Positions 6,212-12,973 of a DNA stretch of 21,438 nucleotides are shown piece after piece; position 1 is the stretch's first letter, and each line of letters starts with the position of its first letter. A model generated the notes under the pieces. The model worked only from the letters and a program-made list of their open reading frames with translations, was not told where the DNA came from and searched no databases. The DNA is from a virus: IMG/VR virus record IMGVR_UViG_3300006805_000191, positions 1-21,438 of that record. The stretch is one strand, 5' to 3'. The position numbers and the translations under genes are program-made.

Positions 6212-7486
6212 ATGGCACTCAATGCTGACCAGCAAAAAGGATTCATGGATGTAATCAAATTCATCAACGATCCTGACCAAAAATTCATGGACATCTCTGG
6301 TGGTGCTGGAACTGGTAAGACCTATTTCATCAGCCAGATTGCCGACAACATTCTCAAACACAAACAACCGGGATGCCCACTTCACACTGTGGCTATTACT
6401 GCCACCACAAATAAAGCTGCTGCTGTCATCTCAGATGCCATGCCACATAGAGCTGGTCAGATTGGTACGATCTACGGATACATGAACCTTCGGGTCCATG
6501 AGAACTTCAGCACTGGTGAAGTCTCCATCGTTCCTACAGCAAACTGGGAAGTGCATAGCGGTACTCTCGTCATCATTGACGAGTGTTCCATGGTAAACAA
6601 GGAACTCTTCAAGTTTCTGGTGATGGGGCTTGATAGCTCCTGCAAGGTACTCTTTGTCGGAGACAAGAACCAACTGGCTCCTGTCAAGGAAACCATCTCC
6701 CCCATCTACACCAAGGGATACAAGACGAGCTATCTCTCACAGCCCGTCAGAAACGCCCTACAGCCTGCTCTGATGGCTCTGTGTGAACAGGCTAAGCAGA
6801 CGGTGCTGACAGGTGTCTTTACGCCTGTGGTGGAAGTTCCTGGGGTAATCGACTTCGCGGATGCCACTGAGCTAAAGGGTGTCCTTGAGCGTGAGTTCAC
6901 TGCTGAGGATCCAGGTAAGCGTGTCCTGTCCTATACCAACAGTCGGGTGGTTCAGTACAACGAATACATCCGTCAGATCCGAGGTTACAAAGAACCGTTC
7001 GAGATAGGGGAGATCCTTTCCAACAACACTTCAGCTGAACTGCTAGGTAAGGAACGACTCTACACTGACCAAGTGGTTCGGGTATTGAGTATCACCAGTG
7101 ATGATTACGATCTGGGGATTGTTCCTGGTCAAACCATTCGGACAATCACACTTCAAGTAGAAGATGTGACCAACAAAGCTGTGTATCAGGTAACGACATT
7201 TGCCTACCCCCAAGATCGTGAAGCGGCTCTGTCCTATTACTCAAGCCGAAAGCAGTGGGATAGATTCTTCAAAGTGAAGAACAATTTCCCTGATCTACGC
7301 TCTGTCGCAGCTTCCACTACCCATAAGGCTCAAGGCTCCACATATGATCGTATCATTGTAGACCTTGGTGATATTGGGAAGTGTACTAACAAAGAACAAA
7401 CTGCACGTATGCAGTATGTCGCTTTCAGTCGTCCAAGGACTGGGATTGTTATCCGTGGTCAATTACCTGAAAGGTATTTCCAATGA
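6212..7486 (+). CDS. SF1 DNA helicase, Dda/RecD2-like
   Basis: A 424-aa superfamily 1 helicase that unwinds DNA at the phage fork or at recombination intermediates. Motifs in order: Walker A GGAGTGKT (30-37), motif Ia TATTNKAA (63-70), Walker B IIDECSM (121-127), motif III GDKNQLAPV (150-158), QPVRN (177-181), motif V THKAQGST (370-377) and motif VI YVAFSR (402-407). Length and motif spacing fit the phage T4 Dda and RecD2 group rather than UvrD. It corresponds in position to the helicase before the polymerase in N4-like phages. AAGGGA precedes ATG 6212 with a spacing of about 9 nt. It is the first gene of the replication operon and overlaps the next by ATGA. Confidence 0.9.
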   Translation: MALNADQQKGFMDVIKFINDPDQKFMDISGGAGTGKTYFISQIADNILKHKQPGCPLHTVAITATTNKAAAVISDAMPHRAGQIGTIYGYMNLRVHENFSTGEVSIVPTANWEVHSGTLVIIDECSMVNKELFKFLVMGLDSSCKVLFVGDKNQLAPVKETISPIYTKGYKTSYLSQPVRNALQPALMALCEQAKQTVLTGVFTPVVEVPGVIDFADATELKGVLEREFTAEDPGKRVLSYTNSRVVQYNEYIRQIRGYKEPFEIGEILSNNTSAELLGKERLYTDQVVRVLSITSDDYDLGIVPGQTIRTITLQVEDVTNKAVYQVTTFAYPQDREAALSYYSSRKQWDRFFKVKNNFPDLRSVAASTTHKAQGSTYDRIIVDLGDIGKCTNKEQTARMQYVAFSRPRTGIVIRGQLPERYFQ

Positions 7487-7785
7487 GTAAAATGGAAGTT
7501 GCTTATGGTTGGTTCAGGCCATCCAACGAAAAGATTGAACCAGAAGACACAGATGATTTCTATGAACTCGAACAAAAGAACGGAGTTCATTATGTCAAAG
7601 TTGAAGGCAAGCTCTATGAGTTTGCTCGTTACAATGATGATATTGAAGCCTATGGATTCTCTCTCCTAATTCCAAATATGGATGACATGGGTGATACCCA
7701 ACGCTTCATTTGTATGTGGTACAATGGTGGAGCTGGAATTCATGAAGTCGTTGAATCTCTAATTAAGGCATCTCTCAATGACTGA
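7483..7785 (+). CDS. Hypothetical acidic protein (100 aa)
   Basis: ATG 7483 overlaps the helicase stop (ATGA), implying coupled translation. The product is acidic and rich in aromatic residues, with strand-like stretches (NGVHYVKVEGKLYEFARYND) and a C-terminal helix (AGIHEVVESLIKA). No membrane segment and no recognised family. Position between helicase and polymerase suggests a small replication-associated or early protein, but that is only context. Confidence 0.75.
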   Translation: MSKMEVAYGWFRPSNEKIEPEDTDDFYELEQKNGVHYVKVEGKLYEFARYNDDIEAYGFSLLIPNMDDMGDTQRFICMWYNGGAGIHEVVESLIKASLND

Positions 7786-7999
7786 TTTGATTGTTCGATT
7801 GACTCCAGGAGATCAAAAGCAATTGGCTGTCACGATCTTCAATGGAGAAGAGTATTACGGACAAGGCGGAACCATTGATGACGCCTTGATGGATCTAGGT
7901 TTGCAGTTGAAGGAAGCCGAAAATGAAATACGAGTTGATAGGCAACAGCAACAGCACTCCAGATATTTCCGTTCTGTGTCCTCGAATCCAGGTTGGTGA
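7778..7999 (+). CDS. Hypothetical protein (73 aa), overlaps polymerase start
   Basis: ATG 7778 lies within the last codons of the preceding gene. Residues 1-48 look coding: two strands (LIVRLTPGD, LAVTIFNGEEYYGQGG) and a helix (TIDDALMDLGLQLKEAENE). The last 25 residues overlap the start of the polymerase gene in another frame and are Gln/Ser-rich, so the C-terminus may have been extended by loss of a stop. The polymerase ATG (7923) is well placed inside it, so translation of the two is likely coupled. Function unknown. Confidence 0.6.
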   Translation: MTDLIVRLTPGDQKQLAVTIFNGEEYYGQGGTIDDALMDLGLQLKEAENEIRVDRQQQQHSRYFRSVSSNPGW

Positions 8000-10013
8000 A
8001 GTAACAAAGCATTATTACACTCCTTACCTGGAATCTCTGGGTAAGGATGTAATGGTGTGTGATATCTACTTGGATCCAACCAAGAAGAAGACTTCAGCTG
8101 CTGACATTAAAGACTACCTTGATGATTTGCTTCCCAATCTAATTGCTGCTGGAATCAAACTGATTGTTGTGACCCAACCTGATTACTTCAAGGTTCCCAC
8201 CAAGCAGGCAAAGACTGACTCGACTATTGGCGATGTGCTTCCCACCATTGTCAAAGATTTGTATGCAGCCTATTGCCCAAACTACTCACGGATCTTTTAC
8301 GATCCAGACAAAACCAAAGACAAGATCAAGACTGCGCTTAGTTCTGTAGTGCGTTGGCTCAATGGGGATAAGTCCTCTATTGGTCAAAGTATTATGAAAT
8401 TCACTGCTTATCCCAAGACTGATGATGAAATCATCGACTGGCTTGAAAAGCTTCTTGATATGGACTGTGATCTGACTTGTGATATTGAAGGTTTCTCCCT
8501 CAAACATTACGATGCAGGCATTGGTACTATTTGTTTCTGTTGGGATGAGCATAATGGGATTTCTTTCCCAGTTGATTACTCACCTATTGCCAATCCTGTA
8601 GGCAATACCTTTGGTGTTCAGATTACCAATCGCAGGCTTCACCGAGCATTGCGAAAGTTTTTTGAAGTCTTTCGGCACAAGATGATTTATCACAACATCA
8701 GCTATGATGCTTATGTCTTGATCTATCAACTCTTCATGACAGACATCCTCGATCAAGAGGGATTGCTCACTGGTCTTGAAGTCATGCTGAAGAATTGGGA
8801 TTGCTCTCAGCTGATCACATATCTTGCAACCAACTCTTGCTCAGGAAATGAGCTTGGATTGAAAACACAGGCTCAAGCCTTTGCAGGTAACTACGCTCAA
8901 GATGACATCCATGACATCACCAAGATTAAAATGGATGACCTCCTTGAATACAACCTGATTGATGGACTAGCCACTTGGCATGTCTACAATAAGAACCTGC
9001 CGATCATGATTGCTGATCAGCAAATGGACGTGTACCAAACAATCTTCCGACCAGCTGTAGTTGATATCATTCAGATGCAGCTGACAGGTATGCCCATTAA
9101 TATGGGTAAGGTTGAGAAGCTCAACGTTCTGCTTCAAAAAGAATCTGATCTCAATGAGCATCGGATGAATAGTCTGTCTCTGATTCAATCCTTTATGGAT
9201 ACACTCAGAGATGAATTGGTGGACAAGAAGAATGCCAAACTCAAGAAGAAGCAAATCACTCTTGCCGATCTGGGTAAAACCAAAGACACGACAATTGCAT
9301 TCAACCCCAATAGCTCCAATCAGCTTCAGAGACTTCTGTATGATGAAGACTTCCTTGGTTTGCCTGTGCTCGATTACACCGACGCTAAGCAACCAGCTAC
9401 AGGGGCAGAGACTCTTGAGAAGCTGGTAAACCATACCAAGGATCCAGACGTTGTTACGTTTCTGGAGCTGCTGATTGACTTCAAGGCTACGGCAATCATC
9501 CTGTCTACTTTCCTCCCTGCATTCTTGAAAGCCAAGAAGGGCAGCGACGGTTGGCACTACCTGTTTGGCAACTTCAGACTTGGTGGAACTGCATCAGGTA
9601 GACTCTCTTCCAACAATCCAAACCTTCAAAATATTCCAGCCTCTGGCTCATCTCCAGCAAAGCAAAGACTTGCCAAGCTGATCAAAGAATGTTTTGAAGC
9701 TCCTCCCGGTTGGTTGTTTGTCGGTCTGGATTTTGACTCCCTAGAGGACAAGATCTCTGCCGTCACAACCAAAGACCCTGAGAAGATCAAGGTCTACTCG
9801 GATGGGTATGATGGCCACTGTCTAAGAGCTTTGGCTTACTTCGGTGAGCACATGCCCAATATCGAAACTTGTCCTAATGGGGCTACAGCCTATGAAGCAA
9901 CCATCGGAGACAAGTCGATCTACTTCCATTCTGAAGAGGAAGTAGAATATCTCGGAACCACCTACCAAGGGTCCGAGCTTTTCAAACACCTAGAGCAAAA
10001 GGAATTTGCATGA
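7923..10013 (+). CDS. Family-A DNA polymerase, N-terminal part (exonuclease and palm motif A)
   Basis: 696 aa of a phage pol I-type replicative polymerase. The 3'-5' exonuclease domain has Exo I DIE (187-189), Exo II HNISYDAY (257-264) and Exo III LEYNLIDGLATWHVY (341-355). The polymerase part has TASGRLSSNNPNLQNIP (556-572) and motif A GLDFDSLED (601-609), with metal-binding Asp603 or Asp605. Motifs B and C are absent: the frame stops at 10011-10013, about 50 residues beyond DGYDGH. They resume about 1.2 kb downstream (11212-11956), so this protein alone cannot polymerise DNA. It must pair with the second part or be inactive. An N4 gp39-type polymerase (about 850 aa) has the same total size as both parts. 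The stop overlaps the ATG of a coupled 55-aa gene. Confidence 0.92.
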   Translation: MKYELIGNSNSTPDISVLCPRIQVGEVTKHYYTPYLESLGKDVMVCDIYLDPTKKKTSAADIKDYLDDLLPNLIAAGIKLIVVTQPDYFKVPTKQAKTDSTIGDVLPTIVKDLYAAYCPNYSRIFYDPDKTKDKIKTALSSVVRWLNGDKSSIGQSIMKFTAYPKTDDEIIDWLEKLLDMDCDLTCDIEGFSLKHYDAGIGTICFCWDEHNGISFPVDYSPIANPVGNTFGVQITNRRLHRALRKFFEVFRHKMIYHNISYDAYVLIYQLFMTDILDQEGLLTGLEVMLKNWDCSQLITYLATNSCSGNELGLKTQAQAFAGNYAQDDIHDITKIKMDDLLEYNLIDGLATWHVYNKNLPIMIADQQMDVYQTIFRPAVVDIIQMQLTGMPINMGKVEKLNVLLQKESDLNEHRMNSLSLIQSFMDTLRDELVDKKNAKLKKKQITLADLGKTKDTTIAFNPNSSNQLQRLLYDEDFLGLPVLDYTDAKQPATGAETLEKLVNHTKDPDVVTFLELLIDFKATAIILSTFLPAFLKAKKGSDGWHYLFGNFRLGGTASGRLSSNNPNLQNIPASGSSPAKQRLAKLIKECFEAPPGWLFVGLDFDSLEDKISAVTTKDPEKIKVYSDGYDGHCLRALAYFGEHMPNIETCPNGATAYEATIGDKSIYFHSEEEVEYLGTTYQGSELFKHLEQKEFA

Positions 10014-10177
10014 TACAACGTATACACATGAACTTTGATGAAGCAATTGCGCTTCTTCAAGTTGGAGCCACTAGCTTCACTTTCAAAAACCAAGCTGGTG
10101 AAATTTTCAAGGCTGATAAAGACAAAGATCTCTTTATTACTATCACTCATGTCCCCAAACAGGAGAATGTCCAATGA
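10010..10177 (+). CDS. Small coupled ORF in the polymerase insertion (55 aa)
   Basis: ATG 10010 overlaps the stop of the polymerase N-part (ATGA) and follows AAAAGGA with a spacing of 6, a strong ribosome-binding site. The product starts MIQRIHMNFDEAIALLQ and has a strand pair (SFTFKNQAGEIFKAD, LFITITHV). Its own stop overlaps the next ATG (CAATGAAG). No family recognised. The N-terminal helix resembles the openings of small phage proteins fused to or preceding gp49-type proteins, but this is weak. Confidence 0.65.
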   Translation: MIQRIHMNFDEAIALLQVGATSFTFKNQAGEIFKADKDKDLFITITHVPKQENVQ

Positions 10178-10680
10178 AGAACTCAAAGCAATATATTGGA
10201 ACCAAGGTAATCTCGGGAACTCCAATGACCCGAATCCAATACAATGATTACCGGGGATGGGTTATTCCTGAAGATGAAAATCCTTTAGATGAGGGCTATT
10301 TGGTTGAGTACGAACCAAATGAAGATAGTCCTCCGAACCATATTGATCATGCTGGTTACATCAGCTGGTCTCCAAAAAGTGTCTTTGAGGAAGCTTATAA
10401 GCCTACCTCAGAAGGTATGTCTTTTGGATATGCACTGGAGATGGTCAAGACTCAAGGTGCTCGTGTGGCTCGTAAGGGTTGGAACGGCAAAGGGATGTTC
10501 ATCTTCCTGGTTCCTGGATCCAAGTTCGTAGTCAACCGCGAACCTCTGATGTCCCTGCTCGGTGAGAATGCAGTGGTAAATTACCACGGTCACATCGACA
10601 TGAAGACTGCTGATGGAATGATCGTTCCTTGGCTTGCATCACAGACTGATGTGCTGGCTGAAGACTGGCAGATTGTCTGA
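10174..10680 (+). CDS. N4 gp49/Sf6 gp66 domain fused to Tad2 (DUF2829) anti-Thoeris domain
   Basis: A 168-aa two-domain protein. Residues about 6-77 match the N4 gp49/Sf6 gp66 family (KQYIGTKVI, PMTR, DEGYLVEY, GYISWSPKSVFEEAYKP). Residues 82-168 match DUF2829: FGYALEMVK, RKGWNGKGMF (100-109), MKTADG and VPWLASQTD, ending LAEDW. DUF2829 proteins include Tad2, which in studied phages captures the cyclic ADP-ribose-type signal made by TIR proteins of the Thoeris defence system, so the NADase effector is not activated. Signal-sponge activity here is inferred from the domain; the gp49 domain has no known function. AGGAG lies 8 nt before ATG 10174. The gene sits inside the split polymerase and is coupled on both sides. 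Confidence 0.85.
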   Translation: MKNSKQYIGTKVISGTPMTRIQYNDYRGWVIPEDENPLDEGYLVEYEPNEDSPPNHIDHAGYISWSPKSVFEEAYKPTSEGMSFGYALEMVKTQGARVARKGWNGKGMFIFLVPGSKFVVNREPLMSLLGENAVVNYHGHIDMKTADGMIVPWLASQTDVLAEDWQIV

Positions 10681-11228
10681 TGCTGATGAAACCCATCACT
10701 GGGTATGAAGAAGAATACTCGGTCACAGATTGTGGCCGGGTGTTCTCTCACCATTCCAACAGATTTCTAAAGCCTGCTACCCATAAGGATGTCGAGTATC
10801 TTCATGTATCTTTGTGGAAGAATGGATTTGGTTCTAGCTTTTATGTTCACCGACTAATCGCTATTACCTTCATTCCAAATCCATTTTTTCTCCCTGAAGT
10901 TAATCATAAGGATGGTGATAGACACAACAACAGTGTGTCCAATCTTGAATGGGTCACTCGAAAAGATAACGCTATTCACGCAGTGTCCACTGGGCTTCGT
11001 GTTTACACGAACAGAATGACCAACGATGAGTTTTTGGAATGCTTACAAGATGTAATTGATGGTGAGTCATACTACTCATTGTCTTTAAGGGTTCCGTATC
11101 AAGTTCCGTATTTGTCAGTGAAACTTAGACGGATTGCCAAAGAAGAAAGATTCGAAGACCTTCTTAACCAATCCCTATATAAACAGAAGGTAATGAGAGC
11201 GAGGACCAATAGTGCTAAAAATCAATAA
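10680..11228 (+). CDS. HNH homing endonuclease (NUMOD4 + HNH)
   Basis: A 182-aa endonuclease. Residues 6-31 form a NUMOD4 DNA-binding motif (ITGYEEEYSVTDCGRVFS). Residues 56-100 form the HNH domain: VHRLIAITFIPNP, VNHKDGDRHNN with the catalytic His, and NLEWVTRKDN. The C-terminal about 80 residues probably bind DNA. Such enzymes cut intron-less or insert-less alleles and are spread by repair. ATG 10680 overlaps the stop of the Tad2 fusion (TGATG); an ATG at 10686 is an alternative. By eye it is more AT-rich than its neighbours, consistent with later arrival. It lies in the gap of the split polymerase gene, so it is the likely agent that placed the insertion there. Confidence 0.9.
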   Translation: MLMKPITGYEEEYSVTDCGRVFSHHSNRFLKPATHKDVEYLHVSLWKNGFGSSFYVHRLIAITFIPNPFFLPEVNHKDGDRHNNSVSNLEWVTRKDNAIHAVSTGLRVYTNRMTNDEFLECLQDVIDGESYYSLSLRVPYQVPYLSVKLRRIAKEERFEDLLNQSLYKQKVMRARTNSAKNQ

Positions 11229-11382
11229 TGAAATTACGGATGTTCGGAAGGTGGATTCTTCCAAACACAATGTTGCTCGTGTAAACAGCATCAAAGTAGA
11301 TTATCCAGTCTGGAGGCAGGACTCTAAGAGTCCTACCTTTCGCACTTACCTATCAGGGGACGTACATTACCCTGATGAATAA
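11212..11382 (+). CDS. DNA polymerase middle segment (start of C-terminal part, before +1 shift)
   Basis: GTG 11212 lies inside the end of the HNH gene and follows AGGA (11202-11205, spacing 6), so it can be started independently. The segment reads MLKINNEITDVRKVDSS, then VNSIKVDYPVWRQDSKSPTF, which is the start of polymerase motif B (O-helix) with its invariant Arg and Lys. After TTT (11338-11340) the frame becomes non-homologous (RTYLSG) and ends at TAA 11380-11382. The homologous continuation, ALTYQGTYITLMNN, is in the +1 frame starting at 11342. Read alone it is a 56-aa fragment; with a +1 shift it joins the next entry. Confidence 0.6.
   Translation: MLKINNEITDVRKVDSSKHNVARVNSIKVDYPVWRQDSKSPTFRTYLSGDVHYPDE
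11338..11341 (+). other. Apparent +1 frameshift site TTT-C in polymerase motif B
   Basis: Frame 1 gives SPTF up to TTT (11338-11340). Skipping the C at 11341 gives GCA CTT ACC TAT CAG, that is ALTYQG, which restores the PTFALTYQGTY block of phage family-A polymerases. Shifting Phe-tRNA from UUU to the better-matched UUC is mechanistically plausible. A one-base insertion in the genome or a sequencing error would look identical. Confidence 0.7.
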
Positions 11383-11956
11383 CTGTGGATTCACCAAGAA
11401 ATTAGCTCAATCAGTCGAAGCCAGTTACCACGATCTCTACGTTGTATCTGACAAATGGGTAGCTGATAAACTCGATCAAGCCTGCAAGGATGGATATGTC
11501 ACTCTAGCCTTTGGTTTGAGGCTGCGTACACCTCTGCTTAAGCAGGTAGTGCTGGGTACATCCAAGACTCCTTATGAGGCTGCTGCTGAAGGCAGGACAG
11601 CTGGCAATGCTCTGGGCCAGAGCTGGTGTATGTTGAACTCCAGAGCCATGAGTGAATTCATGGGTAAAGCTCGTAAGAGCAAACATCGTCTAGATATCAA
11701 ACCATGTGCTCAGATCCATGATGCCAACTATCTGCTTATCAAGGATTCCATGGACACTTTGATGTACACCAATACCCACCTGTCCATTGCTGTTAGTTGG
11801 CAACAAGATCCTCTGATTCAAAACGAACACATTTCAATGAGTGGACAGCTGGCTATTTTCTATCCGAATTGGTCCAAGTCCTTCGACATTCCAAATCAAA
11901 CAACCCCTGAAGAGATTAAGGGATTGATCAAAAAACATATGGGTAAGCTTAAATGA
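11375..11956 (+). CDS. Family-A DNA polymerase, C-terminal part (fingers/palm, motif C)
   Basis: 193 aa from ATG 11375; the open frame runs upstream to about 11342, where it carries the end of motif B (ALTYQGTY). Visible are DGYVTLAFGLRLRTPLL (39-55), the helix with AEGRTAGNALGQSWCMLNSRA and motif C QIHDANYLLIKD, whose Asp116 is the second catalytic metal ligand. Its upstream half is in another frame (11212-11341), so full activity would need a +1 shift or a repaired sequence. ATG 11375 has no ribosome-binding site and cuts off motif B, so it is probably not the biological start; it is only the first ATG in this frame. It ends in an ATGA overlap with the nuclease gene. Confidence 0.88.
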   Translation: MNNCGFTKKLAQSVEASYHDLYVVSDKWVADKLDQACKDGYVTLAFGLRLRTPLLKQVVLGTSKTPYEAAAEGRTAGNALGQSWCMLNSRAMSEFMGKARKSKHRLDIKPCAQIHDANYLLIKDSMDTLMYTNTHLSIAVSWQQDPLIQNEHISMSGQLAIFYPNWSKSFDIPNQTTPEEIKGLIKKHMGKLK

Positions 11957-12951
11957 AAATCACCAATAACCATGGCATCGACCTTCCTCTTGCGGTCTGG
12001 CTTCTACAGGATGGCTACAAAAGTGGGGCCAAGGACGCACCTCCTGGTGAGCTGCTGTCTGTCACCACTCTCATGAAGCCTACTCGTCAGCTGATCCTCC
12101 AGCGTAAGGTAGATATGACCCAGGAGACGATGGACATCTCTGAGATGGTAGCTGCTCGTAGGGGCCATGCTTTCCACGACTCTATCGAACGGTCCTGGAC
12201 TGAGGGTGATTGGCAAAGTGCAATGAGGAAACTTCACTATCCTCAGAAAATAATCGACACGATCAAGATCAATCCGAAGAAAGAAGACTTGCAACCTGGG
12301 GACATTCCCATCTATCTGGAGCACCGTGGCTTCAAGACGTTTGAGGACATTGTAGTCACAGGGCAGCTCGACTTCCTGATCGGTAAAGCCTACCGAGACT
12401 TCAAATCAACATCCACCTTTGCTTGGACCAGTGGATCCAAAGACGGAGATTACGTTCTCCAAGGGTCTCTGTATCGCTGGCTTCTGCCAGACATGATCCA
12501 AGATGATACTATGAGGATCGAGTTCATCTTTACCGACTGGCTCAAGTACAGAGCTAAGGCAGATCCGAAATATCCCCAGGCCATCGTAGGCCATCGGGAG
12601 TACGCTCTTATGGGCCTCAAAGAAACCGAAGACTGGCTTCATTTCAAGCTGGACAACATCCGGTCCAATGCCCGTAAGGGACAAGACAAGATGGTTCGGT
12701 GTACTGACAAAGAGTTGTGGCGTCAGGCTGATAGCTACAAGTATTACTCTGATCCTAAGACCGCCTCTTCTGGTGGTCGCTGCACTAAACGCTTTGACTC
12801 TCCCACTGATGCTGAACTGCACCGTCAAGCCAAAGGCAAAGGTGTAGTCATCAAGGAAGCAGGAGAAGTAAAAGCCTGTCTCTATTGTCCCGCATTCACA
12901 GCCTGTGAACAGCGGAAAGAATATTTCAAAGATGATGGTTCATCCGTATGA
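11953..12951 (+). CDS. PD-(D/E)XK exonuclease, Cas4/RecB-like
   Basis: A 332-aa nuclease. The fold is shown by GHAFHDSIE (71-79), VVTGQLDFLIG (134-144, Asp140), YRDFKSTSTFAW (147-158, Asp149 and Lys151) and the Gln-Tyr helix YVLQGSLYRWL (167-177). Near the C-terminus, Cys277, then Cys309, Cys312 and Cys318 (CLYCPAFTAC) form a CxxC-x5-C pattern like the iron-sulphur cluster of Cas4 and AddB nucleases. It would process DNA ends during replication and recombination. Its place between polymerase and primase matches gp42 of N4. The start overlaps the polymerase stop (ATGA). The cluster is inferred from Cys spacing only. Confidence 0.85.
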   Translation: MKITNNHGIDLPLAVWLLQDGYKSGAKDAPPGELLSVTTLMKPTRQLILQRKVDMTQETMDISEMVAARRGHAFHDSIERSWTEGDWQSAMRKLHYPQKIIDTIKINPKKEDLQPGDIPIYLEHRGFKTFEDIVVTGQLDFLIGKAYRDFKSTSTFAWTSGSKDGDYVLQGSLYRWLLPDMIQDDTMRIEFIFTDWLKYRAKADPKYPQAIVGHREYALMGLKETEDWLHFKLDNIRSNARKGQDKMVRCTDKELWRQADSYKYYSDPKTASSGGRCTKRFDSPTDAELHRQAKGKGVVIKEAGEVKACLYCPAFTACEQRKEYFKDDGSSV

Positions 12952-12973
12952 CCATTTAAGAAAGGAACTCCCC

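Noticed and set aside
8967-9557. A 196-aa open frame on the - strand
   Set aside because: It is opposite the polymerase exonuclease/palm coding region and has no motif or ribosome-binding site.
9860-10013. A split intein starting at Cys650 of the polymerase N-part
   Set aside because: The following residues lack intein block A and B patterns, and no C-terminal HN-S/T/C block is found before the C-part.
10014-11220. A group I intron in the polymerase gene
   Set aside because: The insert is a chain of coupled genes with overlapping starts and stops, and the first exon ends in a stop with a following ribosome-binding site. No P/Q/R/S core could be recognised by eye, though this is not excluded without a covariance search.
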